Of a DNA stretch of 64,000 nucleotides, positions 1-8,386 are shown one piece after another (position 1 is the first letter of the stretch; the number at the start of each line of letters is the position of its first letter). The stretch comes from JBLNDJ01 sp050261515 (GTDB lineage: Bacteria > Acidobacteriota > Terriglobia > Bryobacterales > Bryobacteraceae), in NCBI GenBank assembly GCA_050261515.1, contig JBLNDJ010000038.1, positions 1 to 64,000 of the forward strand, written 5' to 3'. Position numbers and translations under genes: made by a program. The notes below the pieces were generated by a model. The model ran no database searches. It saw only the letters and a list, made by a program, of their open reading frames with translations, and was not told where the DNA came from.

Positions 1-4
1 GGAT

Positions 5-28
5 TGAGACACGGCAACTGGGGACGCC
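5..28. repeat. Left terminal inverted repeat of the IS
   Basis: It begins TGAGACACGG, then diverges, then regains GGGGAC. It pairs with the complement of 1519-1542. Identity is 10 of 10 in the outer block and 6 of 6 in the GGGGAC block. Confidence 0.7.
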
Positions 29-209
29 TTTCCGATCGCTGCATTTTTGTAGGCTACGGAAGGATTCCGTTCCAGAATGGTCCTGGCAGGAGAAGCGGAA
101 GCGGGCTCTGCTGGAGAGCAACCCGCCAGGAATATTCTGCCGGAGACTCATTCCGATGAGTGCCGGGGTGTCGGTCTTCGGGCCGCTTCCCCGGCTTCCC
201 ATAGCTGCC

Positions 210-1157
210 TTAATTGCGGCGACGGCCGATGCGTCTGTTGTGAATAACATCGGGATAGATCTCCTGATGCCTTCGAAAACTCAAAGCTGCCATTGCGCCT
301 GTCACCGACGGTGATGCCGGTCTGCTGCTCTGCTGTTGTTGCTCAAATTCCTCCGGTGAGCAGTACCCCAACGCCGCGTGCAGCCGGACCCGGTTGTAGA
401 AACGCTCGATGAAGTCCTCCAGATTTCGCTCCAACTCCGCCAGCGTGGCAAACTCGCGGCAATCGATCTCTTCCTCTTTGAGCGTCCGCATGAAGCGCTC
501 ACAACGCGCATTTTCCCAGGGTCGCGCCGGCCGGCTCATGCTGATGGTGATCTGGCACTCTTCCAGCCGGCGCACATAGTCGTTGCAGGCGTACTGCGTG
601 CCGCGGTCAGAGTGATGCACCAAGCCGGGCGTTGGCGCGCGCGCCGCGATGGCACGGTTCAACGCAGCGAGCGGTAGCGTGGCTTGCAGACTCGGCCCCA
701 CCGCCCAGCCCAGTGCACGGCGCGAGAACGCGTCCAGCACCACGGCAAAGTAGACGAACTCCGAAGCCAGTCGAAGATAGGTGATGTCCGCCACCCACAG
801 CTGGTTCACCGCGCCCAGCACCATATACTGAGCCAGGTTCGGGTAGACCAGAAACTCATGATCCGAATCTGTGGTTACCACGAACTTGCGTCGCCGCACA
901 GCCAGCAGATTGTCATCGCGACGAACCCGCTGGACCCGTGTCACGCTGACGACCCAACCGGCACGACGCAGAACCTCCGCCACCTTCACACCGCCGTATC
1001 GCGGGTGCTCCAGCGACGCCCGTTGAATGGCATCACGTAACGCCATCGCCGCTTGGTCGGGCGCCTTCTGCTCCCAGTCGCGATAGAACCCCGCCCGGCT
1101 TACGCCGCCGGCTTGGCACATCTGCTCGATCGTAAGCACGCCTTGCGATTGCATCAT
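210..1157 (-). CDS. IS3-family transposase OrfB (DDE integrase)
   Basis: This is the catalytic half of the transposase, 315 residues. An HTH_21-like N-terminal part (HPRYGGVKV) precedes an rve-type RNase H fold. All three acidic residues are visible: the first Asp in WVADITYL, the second in HHSDRGTQY, and the Glu in PWENARCERFM. Its start codon overlaps the stop of the upstream gene as ATGA, which suggests translational coupling rather than the usual IS3 frameshift, although a slippage site cannot be excluded. The frame is intact and the element may be active. Confidence 0.9.
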   Translation of the reverse strand: MMQSQGVLTIEQMCQAGGVSRAGFYRDWEQKAPDQAAMALRDAIQRASLEHPRYGGVKVAEVLRRAGWVVSVTRVQRVRRDDNLLAVRRRKFVVTTDSDHEFLVYPNLAQYMVLGAVNQLWVADITYLRLASEFVYFAVVLDAFSRRALGWAVGPSLQATLPLAALNRAIAARAPTPGLVHHSDRGTQYACNDYVRRLEECQITISMSRPARPWENARCERFMRTLKEEEIDCREFATLAELERNLEDFIERFYNRVRLHAALGYCSPEEFEQQQQSSRPASPSVTGAMAALSFRRHQEIYPDVIHNRRIGRRRN

Positions 1158-1513
1158 TTCGATTTGCTCGTAGATGCTGCGCCGCCATTCGCGCCGTTCT
1201 GCGGGCGTCGCTCCTCGACTCTTCGCAAGGCACCTTTGAAAAAATCGATCTGTGCGGCCTGCTGCCCAACGAGCTGCTCAAGCTCGGAGACCTTTTTGCG
1301 GAGCAGCTCGCTTTCCCGTTGGCCTGCTGTTCGTGTGTCGGCCGGCACACGCGCACGATCGCGCCACAGGTAAAGCCACTTCCGCCGGATCCCAAGTTCC
1401 CTGGCCAAGGCCGACACGTTGGAACAACCCTGTAGTCGCTCCAGCGCCTGAGCCTTGAACTCCGGGCTATACTTTAGCCACCACCCGCCTGGCACCTGAC
1501 ACCTCCCATTCAA
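1154..1513 (-). CDS. IS3-family transposase OrfA (helix-turn-helix)
   Basis: This is the DNA-binding subunit of the IS, 119 residues, within the usual size range. The segment KYSPEFKAQALERL is the typical start of the HTH_Tnp_1 fold, followed by ARELGIRRKWLYLWR as the recognition region. A leucine-zipper-like coiled coil (ELLRKKVSELEQLVGQQ) follows and would mediate multimerisation. An alternative start a few codons downstream, near LKYSPEF, is possible because the first dozen residues are not typical of the family. It is read just before OrfB with a 4-nt overlap. Confidence 0.85.
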   Translation of the reverse strand: MNGRCQVPGGWWLKYSPEFKAQALERLQGCSNVSALARELGIRRKWLYLWRDRARVPADTRTAGQRESELLRKKVSELEQLVGQQAAQIDFFKGALRRVEERRPQNGANGGAASTSKSK

Positions 1514-1518
1514 TGAAA

Positions 1519-1542
1519 AGTGTCCCCTCTACCCGTGTCTCA
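1519..1542. repeat. Right terminal inverted repeat of the IS
   Basis: It ends CCGTGTCTCA on the plus strand, the complement of the left end. It lies just beyond the start of the first transposase gene, as expected for the upstream end of an IS3-type element. Confidence 0.7.
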
Positions 1543-1565
1543 ATTTGATTATCCAGTACAGGTGA

Positions 1566-1578
1566 CTGTCCCCTTTTT
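1566..1578. repeat. Short half-site shared with the palindrome at 56890-56940
   Basis: CTGTCCCCTTTTT lies between the IS and the Asp-box gene. Its first twelve bases (CTGTCCCCTTTT) occur in the arms of the in-frame palindrome at 56890-56940. The IS right end also contains TGTCCCC (1521-1527). It may be a remnant of a dispersed repeat or of an earlier insertion. Confidence 0.4.
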
Positions 1579-1581
1579 GCG

Positions 1582-3876
1582 CTAAGGCTTCATCACCGGC
1601 GTCGCAATATCCTCCGGCGCCTTCGGATCGCCCGCCGCCGGGCCGTACCAAACGCTGCCGCCGTACGTCATCACGTAGATCATCTTCGGATTCTGCGGAT
1701 CCGGAATCACCCTGTGGCCCCACTTGAAGTTGTAGCCCTGGATGCGCTTCCACGTCTCGCCGCGGTCCGTAGACCGCCACGCCGACGATTCGAACCCGCA
1801 GGCATACAGCGTCGAAGGCGACTTCGGGTCTACCGTGATGTCGTAGATATGCTGATCCTTCGACTCCACATTCCGCCACGTGCGTCCGGCGTCGGTCGAA
1901 AGGAAAATCCCGCCCCGGCCCGAGCCCGTGCGGCGCCACACGCCCAGGTACAGCCGGTTGGGATCGGCCGGATCGATCGCGAGGCCGTTCGGCCCGTTCA
2001 CTCCCTCAGGCAACGGAACGCGCTGCCACGACTCGGCCCCGTCGGTCGAGCGGTAGAGCGCGCCGTCGTTCTCCGTGCCGATGCTGTCGTCCTCGGCCCG
2101 CCGCGCGACCACCAGGTACAGCACTCCCTTGCTGTCCTGCGACAGCCGCCAGGCGAACGGCTCCGCCCCGGCGATGCCGTTGTTCTTCAGCGCCCACGTC
2201 TCGCCGCCGTCCACTGACTTGAATACGCCCTTGCCGAACCCGGCCACGTACAGCACGCGAGCCTTCGCCGGGCTGCGCCGGTCGAGCAGGATGTGCGTCG
2301 CCGCCGTCTGCGGCAGCCCGTTGTTCATGACGCGCCACGAGCGACCGCCGTCGTCGCTGCGAACCACACCGCCCACGTACCGGTTCACCCCGCCGCGCCG
2401 CCACATCTTCGGCCGCGGCAGATCGTGGTTGCCGCTCATGACCGCCCACACCCGGCCCTTCACTTGGGGATCGAACTCCAGCCAGTAAGTCGTATTCACC
2501 CACTCCTTGGGCACCCCGTTCACCGTCGCGCTCGACCACGAAACTCCGCCGTCTTCGCTCGCCATCAGCCCGATGTCGGTGTAGGTAATGAACATGTGTT
2601 TGGCATCGAACGGATCGAAGTGGATGCCGTAGTTGGTCGTCACGTCGAGCCCCGTCGTCGTCCACGCGCCCGAGGACATCTTGCGCGAATTCAACGCGCG
2701 CCATGTCTTGCCGCCGTCGGTTGTCCGCATCGTGCGGCCATAATCCGTGCCGAAGCAGATGTCGGGATTCGTGGGCGCCACGCCCAGCATGAGCGGGTTC
2801 TCGCCCCAGGTCGGGCCGAAGCGTTCCGTAACCCATCCGCCCTCGACCGCGGGCGACGCCTGCTCGCCCGCTTCCTTCCACCCCAGTTCCCACGTGCGGC
2901 CGAAGTCGCTCGTGCGCGCCACGCCGTACCAGCGGTCGCTGCCGCTCCTCAGGTTTGAATAGGACACGTAGGCGACTGCGGGATTCGAAGGCGACGCTGC
3001 CACCGCCGGCATCCGCGCACCCGCCAGGCTCCCCGACGCATCGCGCCACGAGCCGCCGCCGTTCTCCGATACCAGCACGCCCGCCCTCGTGACCGCGTAA
3101 ACGACGAGGTTGCCTTCCTTGCCCCATCCCGCCGAAACGTCGACGAACGCAGCGCCGCCCGGAGCCGCCGGCCGCGCAGCGATCTTGCCGCCTTCGAACA
3201 CCGAGACCGAATTGCCGCCCACGAGATACACCTTGCGTTCCGTCTTGGGCGACTTCGGGTCGACAAAAATCTTGCGCACCGGAGAAGCCAGCTCCGCCGC
3301 CGTGCGCCACGTCTTGCCGGCGTCCTTCGAAATCCGCAAGAGCGGAGCCGCGCCGCGCGACGATGTCGCTGCATAGAGCGTCGCCGAATCGGCCGGATCG
3401 ACCGCCAGCGCCATCACCGTATCCGCGGGCCCGGACGCCGTCACGATCCGCTCGCTCGCATGATCGTCGGGCATCTCGACGCCCTTGACCACGGACGGGT
3501 CCGGATACACCAGGTTCCAGGTCTTGCCGCCGTCGCGGCTGCGCCACAGGCCCGTACTCTCCGCGTAAACCGTATTTGCATCGAGCGGATCGAAAACGAA
3601 GAACCGCACCACGCCGCGGAGGTTGAACATCCGCCACGATTCGCCGCCGTCGGTCGAGGAGTACGCCCCCGTCATGTCGCAGCTCACGAATACGCGGTTT
3701 ACGTCGTGCGGGCTGATGGTGGGATTAAACTGCGCGCCGCCCCCGCCGGGTCCCAGAACCACCCAGGAATCGTTGCGTTTCCCCGAAGCGGGAGAGCGCG
3801 GCGCGGCAAATGCCGCAATCGTCAGAAGTGCAAGAGTTGAAAAAAGAATTTTGCGTGACATGGAGTGAGAGACCAT
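1582..3876 (-). CDS. Secreted Asp-box (VPS10/sortilin-like) beta-propeller protein
   Basis: This is a predicted exported protein of 764 residues, or 759 if translation starts at the second Met at 3861 (MSRKILFS), which gives a cleaner signal peptide ending near AAFAAPRSP. At least eleven Asp-box (BNR) motifs of the form S-x-D-x-G-x-x-W are spread along the whole length, for example STDGGESWR, SRDGGKTWN, TTDGGKTWR, SDDGGRSWR and STDAGRTWR. This predicts one or two multi-bladed propellers like those of sortilin/VPS10 or xyloglucanase-type glycosidases. No catalytic signature could be assigned, so the role could be polysaccharide binding or hydrolysis outside the cytoplasm. No strong Shine-Dalgarno is seen before either start. 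Confidence 0.85.
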   Translation of the reverse strand: MVSHSMSRKILFSTLALLTIAAFAAPRSPASGKRNDSWVVLGPGGGGAQFNPTISPHDVNRVFVSCDMTGAYSSTDGGESWRMFNLRGVVRFFVFDPLDANTVYAESTGLWRSRDGGKTWNLVYPDPSVVKGVEMPDDHASERIVTASGPADTVMALAVDPADSATLYAATSSRGAAPLLRISKDAGKTWRTAAELASPVRKIFVDPKSPKTERKVYLVGGNSVSVFEGGKIAARPAAPGGAAFVDVSAGWGKEGNLVVYAVTRAGVLVSENGGGSWRDASGSLAGARMPAVAASPSNPAVAYVSYSNLRSGSDRWYGVARTSDFGRTWELGWKEAGEQASPAVEGGWVTERFGPTWGENPLMLGVAPTNPDICFGTDYGRTMRTTDGGKTWRALNSRKMSSGAWTTTGLDVTTNYGIHFDPFDAKHMFITYTDIGLMASEDGGVSWSSATVNGVPKEWVNTTYWLEFDPQVKGRVWAVMSGNHDLPRPKMWRRGGVNRYVGGVVRSDDGGRSWRVMNNGLPQTAATHILLDRRSPAKARVLYVAGFGKGVFKSVDGGETWALKNNGIAGAEPFAWRLSQDSKGVLYLVVARRAEDDSIGTENDGALYRSTDGAESWQRVPLPEGVNGPNGLAIDPADPNRLYLGVWRRTGSGRGGIFLSTDAGRTWRNVESKDQHIYDITVDPKSPSTLYACGFESSAWRSTDRGETWKRIQGYNFKWGHRVIPDPQNPKMIYVMTYGGSVWYGPAAGDPKAPEDIATPVMKP

Positions 3877-3907
3877 CGTAACGCGTCCGACGGCCTCTCA
3901 TCTCGCG

Positions 3908-4276
3908 TCAGTTTGTGACGTCGTGCGTCCGGCTCTCTTCCCGGATCGGCATGTAGACCTTGTACCAGCTCTGCTGCGCTTCGCTTCCCGCGTACTTCTT
4001 CAGCGCGTCCTGGCTTTCGAATTCCATGACGATGATGCTCGTGTACCCTTCCGGCAGTTGCTTCTTGATCGCGTTTGTCCAGATCCGCGTCAGGCCGGGG
4101 TAGTTGATTGCCTCAGCCGCCTTGATCGCCGCGGCGATCTGGTCCGCCGGCGCGTCCGCCTTCCACTTCACCGTCACCACATGGATCACCGAACTCGGCT
4201 TTTTCGGCGCCGCCAGCAGCACCCCCGCCGAAATCGCGAGCGCCGCCGCGACGGCGAGCAGCGTTTTCCTGATCAT
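3908..4276 (-). CDS. Exported Dabb-domain protein
   Basis: This 122-residue protein has a signal peptide (MIRKTLLAVAAALAISAG, cleavage near LLAAPKK). A single stress-responsive alpha/beta-barrel (Dabb-like) domain follows, with the features HVVTVKWKADAP, AIKAAEAIN and VMEFESQDALKKY. Such domains form dimeric ferredoxin-like barrels, and their function in exported form is not known. The frame is open further upstream, but the Met at 4276 is preceded by AGGGAGGAAAG, an excellent ribosome binding site, so that start is preferred. It lies downstream of the PspC-like gene on the same strand with a 25-nt gap. Confidence 0.75.
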   Translation of the reverse strand: MIRKTLLAVAAALAISAGVLLAAPKKPSSVIHVVTVKWKADAPADQIAAAIKAAEAINYPGLTRIWTNAIKKQLPEGYTSIIVMEFESQDALKKYAGSEAQQSWYKVYMPIREESRTHDVTN

Positions 4277-4301
4277 CTTTCCTCCCTGGTTTTGTCCAGG
4301 A

Positions 4302-4634
4302 TCATCCGGCGGGTTGCTCGGCGTGGTAGTGGTTCCCCGCCGCCGCCGGATAGTCCTTCGGCATGAGTATCCATGCGCCAATATACACCAGCACGCCCAG
4401 GCCGCCGGTTATGACCGCCATCGCGATCCACAGAATGCGCATGAGCGTCACGTCCATGCCGAAGTACCGCGCGAAGCCCGCGCACACGCCCCCGATCTTC
4501 TTTTCTTCCATCGGACGGCTCAGGCGGGCACGAACCCCCGGGGCCGGAGCCACGCCGGGCCGCGTCGCCTTGCCGCACTTGGCGCAGTAGAGATCCTCGT
4601 CTTCGAGTGCGAATCCGCATTGGGTGCAATACAT
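4302..4634 (-). CDS. Zinc-ribbon/PspC-domain membrane protein
   Basis: This 110-residue protein has an N-terminal zinc ribbon (CTQCGF and CAKCGK, two CxxC pairs about 12 residues apart). A linker leads to a PspC-like domain: KKIGGVCAGFARYFGMD, then the hydrophobic helix LMRILWIAMAVITGGLGVLVYIGA split across its length, then WILMPKD. PspC domains belong to the phage-shock/envelope-stress response. Fusion to a zinc ribbon is common outside Proteobacteria. The start at 4634 follows a GGGGGG stretch that can pair with 16S rRNA. No pspA or other psp gene is nearby. Confidence 0.85.
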   Translation of the reverse strand: MYCTQCGFALEDEDLYCAKCGKATRPGVAPAPGVRARLSRPMEEKKIGGVCAGFARYFGMDVTLMRILWIAMAVITGGLGVLVYIGAWILMPKDYPAAAGNHYHAEQPAG

Positions 4635-4652
4635 AATCCCCCCCACTTCAGA

Positions 4653-5807
4653 TTACGCGCGCCCGCGGCGATTGTTCCCCGGCGTGACCTTTCCGAGGAC
4701 CACGGCGCGCCGCGCTCCGGTCGCCGAAGGCAGGTTCGACGGCCGCCGGCGCCAAGTCTCGAAGGCGAGCAGCGCGAACGCGACGGCCTCCTTGGCGTCC
4801 ACGTCGATGCCGTAATCGGAGGAGCGGCACACCGCCACGCCCGGCAGCAGCGCGGCCAGTTCCGCCATCATCTCCGCGTTGTGCGCGCCGCCGCCCGAGA
4901 CGATCAGCTCATCGACGGCCATCTTCGGACGCACGAAGCGCTCGATCCCGAGCGCGACCGCCGAGGCCGTGAGCGCCGTGGCCGTCGCGATCAGATCGGC
5001 CGGCGGCGCCCCCGAGGCCAGCAGCCGCTCGACGAACTCCGGGCCGTACTGCTCGCGCCCCGCCGTCTTGGGAGGCTTCAGCCGGTAGTAGCGGTCGCGC
5101 AGCAGCTCCGCCAGCAACTCGCGCCGCACGTTCGCGCCGTGCGCGATACGCCCGCCGCGGTCGAAGGACTGCCGCCCGCGCGTGTACCGCGCCACCAGCG
5201 CATCGACCGCCATGTTGCCCGGCCCCGTGTCGAAGGCGATCACATCCTCGGGCCGAGCGCCCGCCCGGATCGCCGTAATGTTCGCGATGCCGCCGATGTT
5301 CAGCGCCACGCGGTTCAGCTTCGCGTTCCGGAACAGGAGATAGTCCACATAGGGCACCAAAGGAGCGCCCTTGCCGCCCGCCGCGACATCGCGCGGGCGA
5401 AAATCCGAGATCACCGGAATTCCCGTACGCTCGGCAATCACCGCCGCCTCGCCGATTTGCAGCGTGCTCGGAACTTCATACCGCAGGAACGGCGCCGGCG
5501 TGCTGTCGTGAAAAATCGTCTGCCCGTGGCACCCGATCAGCTCGATCGACTCGAGCGGAACCCGCCAGCCGCGGCACAGGCTCTCGACCGCGCGGGCGTA
5601 CAACTCGCCGAGTAGAAAGTGCAGCCGCGCGATGGTCGCCGTGTGCGTCGCGGCGTTCGAAACGCCCAGCAGCGCCTCGCGGACCCGGGCCGGATAGGGC
5701 GCGGTTTCAAACGCGACGGTCCTGATCCGGGCGCGCCCGCCGATGTCCACGATCGCGACGTCGATCCCGTCGAGCGACGTCCCGCTCATGATCCCGGCCA
5801 CTCTCAT
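4653..5807 (-). CDS. anmK: Anhydro-N-acetylmuramic acid kinase
   Basis: AnmK phosphorylates and hydrates 1,6-anhydro-MurNAc to MurNAc-6-phosphate during cell-wall recycling in the cytoplasm. At 384 residues it is normal size. The N-terminal phosphate-binding loop GIMSGTSLDGID is diagnostic, followed by GCHGQTIFHD, the FDTGPGNM block and SGGGAHN near the C-terminus. It overlaps mutS by 4 nt (ATGA), so it is the third gene of a gdhA-mutS-anmK unit. No other recycling gene is adjacent. Confidence 0.96.
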   Translation of the reverse strand: MRVAGIMSGTSLDGIDVAIVDIGGRARIRTVAFETAPYPARVREALLGVSNAATHTATIARLHFLLGELYARAVESLCRGWRVPLESIELIGCHGQTIFHDSTPAPFLRYEVPSTLQIGEAAVIAERTGIPVISDFRPRDVAAGGKGAPLVPYVDYLLFRNAKLNRVALNIGGIANITAIRAGARPEDVIAFDTGPGNMAVDALVARYTRGRQSFDRGGRIAHGANVRRELLAELLRDRYYRLKPPKTAGREQYGPEFVERLLASGAPPADLIATATALTASAVALGIERFVRPKMAVDELIVSGGGAHNAEMMAELAALLPGVAVCRSSDYGIDVDAKEAVAFALLAFETWRRRPSNLPSATGARRAVVLGKVTPGNNRRGRA

Positions 5808-8386
5808 CGCCGCCTCAGTTCTTCCTGCAACTCGCTCAGCAGCCGCAGCGCCTCCACCGGACGCAGTTCGTCCACGTTCAGCTTCCTGATTCGCTCGGCG
5901 ATCTCGTAATTCACCGGCTCGAACAACGAGATCTGCATCGGCTGCGCGCGAGCCCCCGGCGTGAGTTCGCCGGTCACCTCATGCTCCGTGCGTTCGTGCA
6001 ATTTGAGCACCTCGCGAGCCCGTTCGATCACGCTCGCCGGAAGCGCCGCCAGCCGCGCCACCTCGATCCCGTAGCTGCGGTCGGCCGCCCCCGGCTCCAC
6101 CTTCCGCAGAAACATGATCTGGTCGCCGGCTTCTTTCACCGACACCCGCAGGTTCCTCACGCCCTCGAGCTGTTCCGCCAGCTCCGTCAGTTCGTGATAG
6201 TGCGTCGCAAACAGCGTCTTCGCCCGCGTGCGGTCGTGTATGTGCTCGATCACCGCCCAGGCGAGCGCCAGTCCGTCGTATGTCGCCGTCCCGCGCCCGA
6301 CCTCATCGAGCACGATCAGGCTCCGCTCGGTCGCCGTATTCAGAATGACGGCGGTCTCGGTCATCTCGACCATGAAGGTCGAGCGCCCGCGCGCCAGGTT
6401 GTCGGAAGCGCCGATGCGCGTGAACACACGGTCGACCAGCGGCAGCACCGCCTCGCTGGCCGGGACGAACGATCCCATCTGCGCCAGCACCGTGATGAGC
6501 GCCGCCTGCCGCAGATACGTCGACTTCCCGCCCATGTTCGGCCCGGTGATGACCGCGATGAACTCACCGGAGCCGGCGCCGGAGCCGGGCGCCCGCCCCA
6601 GATACAAATCGTTCGCGATGAACCGCTGCCCCTCCCGCTCGGCGAGTTTTTCGATCACCGGATGCCGCGCGGCGACAAGCTTCATCTCGCCGCCGCCGGA
6701 AAAACGCGGCCGAACATACCGGTTCCGCACCGCCACCTCGGCGAGCGCCGCTGTGACATCGAGGATCGCGATCGCGCCCGCGGCCGCGCGTATGCGCGCG
6801 GCGTGCGACGCCGCAAACCCGCGCACCTCGCCGAAAATCTCGCGCTCCAGCTCGAGAATCCGTTCTTCGGCCTGGAGCACCTTCCGCTCGAGCTCCTTCA
6901 GCTCGGGCGTCGTGAACCGCTCCGCGTTCACCAGAGTCTGCTTGCGCTCGTAATCGCCGGGCGCCAGGTGCAGGTTCGCCTTCGAAATCTCGATGTAATA
7001 CCCGAAAATGTTGTTGAACCGGACCTTGAGCGACTGGATGCCGGTGCGCGTCCGCTCGCGCGCCTCGATCTGCGCGATATACTGCCGGCTGTTCCGGCTG
7101 ATGTCGCGCAGCTCGTCGAGTTCCGCGTGATACCCTGCCCGGATCGTCCCGCCGTCGGCCAGGTTCACCGGCGGCTCGTCGGAAATCGCCGTGAGGATGC
7201 GGTCCCGCACCTCGGCGACGTCATCCATCGGCCGCCCGGTCAGCTTCGCCAGCGCGGGAATCTTCGCGAGCGACTTTCCGAGCCCCAGCATCTCGCGAGG
7301 TCCGGCCGTCCCGAGCGTGACCTTCGCCAGCAGCCGCTCGATGTCGAGAATCTCGCCCAGCACCCGCCGCAGTTCCGCCCGCAAAATCGTCTCGCGGCAC
7401 AACTCTTCAACGCCGTCGAGCCGCGCCTCGATCTCCGCCAAATTCAGCGACGGGCGCAGCAGGCGCGCCCGCAAGAGCCGCGCGCCCATGCCGGTTTCGG
7501 TCTGGTCGAGAACCCCGACCAGCGTCGCGTCCCTGGCCGCGCCCAGGTCGGCCGCGAACAAAGGCTCGATCAGCTCCAGATTCCGCACGCTCACGGCGTC
7601 CAGAATCATCGAATCGGCGCGGTCGAAGTACGACGGAACATCGACATGGTCGAGCGCCGATCTCTGCGTCTCCTTTAAGTAATGAAGGATCGCCCCGGCG
7701 GCCCCGACCGCCAGCGGCCGCTCCGCCAGCCCGCAGCCGTCGAGCGTGAGCAGCTTGTAATGCTCCCGCAAACTGCGCTCGGCATACTCGTAGCCGAACG
7801 TCCATCCCTCGACCTCGGTCGCGAGACACCCGTTCGGCCCGGCGGCGGATGCCCCCGGTGCGATCAGCACCTCGCGCGCCCCGATCTGCTCGATCGCCGC
7901 CGCGGCCTCCTGGCGGTCGAGTTCCGTCGCGCGAAACTCGCCGGTCGAAATATCGACGTAGGCCAGCCCCGCCCGCTCGCCGTTGACCGCCACCGCGGCC
8001 AGGTAGTTGTTCTCGCTGGGCCGCAGCAGCCCCGGCTCGGTCGCTGTCCCCGGTGTGACGATGCGCGTGAGTTCCCGCCGCACCAGCTTCTTGGCAAACC
8101 GCGGGTCTTCCACCTGGTCGCAAATCGCCACCCGGTACCCGCGCTGGACCAGCCGGGCAATATACCCTTCGGCGGCGTGAAACGGCACGCCGCACATCGG
8201 AATCGGGTTGCCTTTTTCCTTATTGCGGGCCGTGAGCGTGATTTCGAGCTCGCGAGCGGCCGTCACGGCATCGTCGTAGAACAGCTCGTAAAAATCCCCC
8301 AGCCGGAACATCAGCAGGGCCCCGGGCGCCTGCTGCTTGATCGAATGGTATTGCCGCATCAGCGGCGTCGAGGCGTCAGAACTCAC
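5804..8386 (-). CDS. mutS: DNA mismatch repair protein MutS
   Basis: MutS is the mismatch-recognition ATPase, 860 residues and full length. The N-terminal mismatch-binding motif is visible (GDFYELFYDDA, with the Phe-x-Glu pair). The C-terminal ATPase has the Walker A loop TGPNMGGKSTYLRQ, the Walker B region LIVLDEVGRGTATYDG and the conserved ATHYHEL. The start codon is GTG and shares its G with the last base of the gdhA stop codon (TAGTG), so the two genes are translationally coupled. anmK overlaps its end. The C-terminal beta-clamp/tetramer region is short. Confidence 0.98.
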   Translation of the reverse strand: MSSDASTPLMRQYHSIKQQAPGALLMFRLGDFYELFYDDAVTAARELEITLTARNKEKGNPIPMCGVPFHAAEGYIARLVQRGYRVAICDQVEDPRFAKKLVRRELTRIVTPGTATEPGLLRPSENNYLAAVAVNGERAGLAYVDISTGEFRATELDRQEAAAAIEQIGAREVLIAPGASAAGPNGCLATEVEGWTFGYEYAERSLREHYKLLTLDGCGLAERPLAVGAAGAILHYLKETQRSALDHVDVPSYFDRADSMILDAVSVRNLELIEPLFAADLGAARDATLVGVLDQTETGMGARLLRARLLRPSLNLAEIEARLDGVEELCRETILRAELRRVLGEILDIERLLAKVTLGTAGPREMLGLGKSLAKIPALAKLTGRPMDDVAEVRDRILTAISDEPPVNLADGGTIRAGYHAELDELRDISRNSRQYIAQIEARERTRTGIQSLKVRFNNIFGYYIEISKANLHLAPGDYERKQTLVNAERFTTPELKELERKVLQAEERILELEREIFGEVRGFAASHAARIRAAAGAIAILDVTAALAEVAVRNRYVRPRFSGGGEMKLVAARHPVIEKLAEREGQRFIANDLYLGRAPGSGAGSGEFIAVITGPNMGGKSTYLRQAALITVLAQMGSFVPASEAVLPLVDRVFTRIGASDNLARGRSTFMVEMTETAVILNTATERSLIVLDEVGRGTATYDGLALAWAVIEHIHDRTRAKTLFATHYHELTELAEQLEGVRNLRVSVKEAGDQIMFLRKVEPGAADRSYGIEVARLAALPASVIERAREVLKLHERTEHEVTGELTPGARAQPMQISLFEPVNYEIAERIRKLNVDELRPVEALRLLSELQEELRRR

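Larger units (their letters stand above)
5..1542 (-). mobile_element. IS3-family insertion sequence, apparently complete
   Basis: Two overlapping transposase genes read leftward and are bracketed by imperfect inverted repeats. The left end (5-28) begins TGAGACACGG. The complement of the right end (1519-1542) begins with the same ten bases, and both then share GGGGAC at positions 16-21. The match may extend two bases outward on each side (ATTGAGAC). About 205 bp of non-coding DNA lie between the end of the second transposase gene and the left repeat, which is long for this family. A target duplication cannot be judged because only four bases of left flank are present. The element lies just downstream of the secreted Asp-box gene and does not break it. 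Confidence 0.8.
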
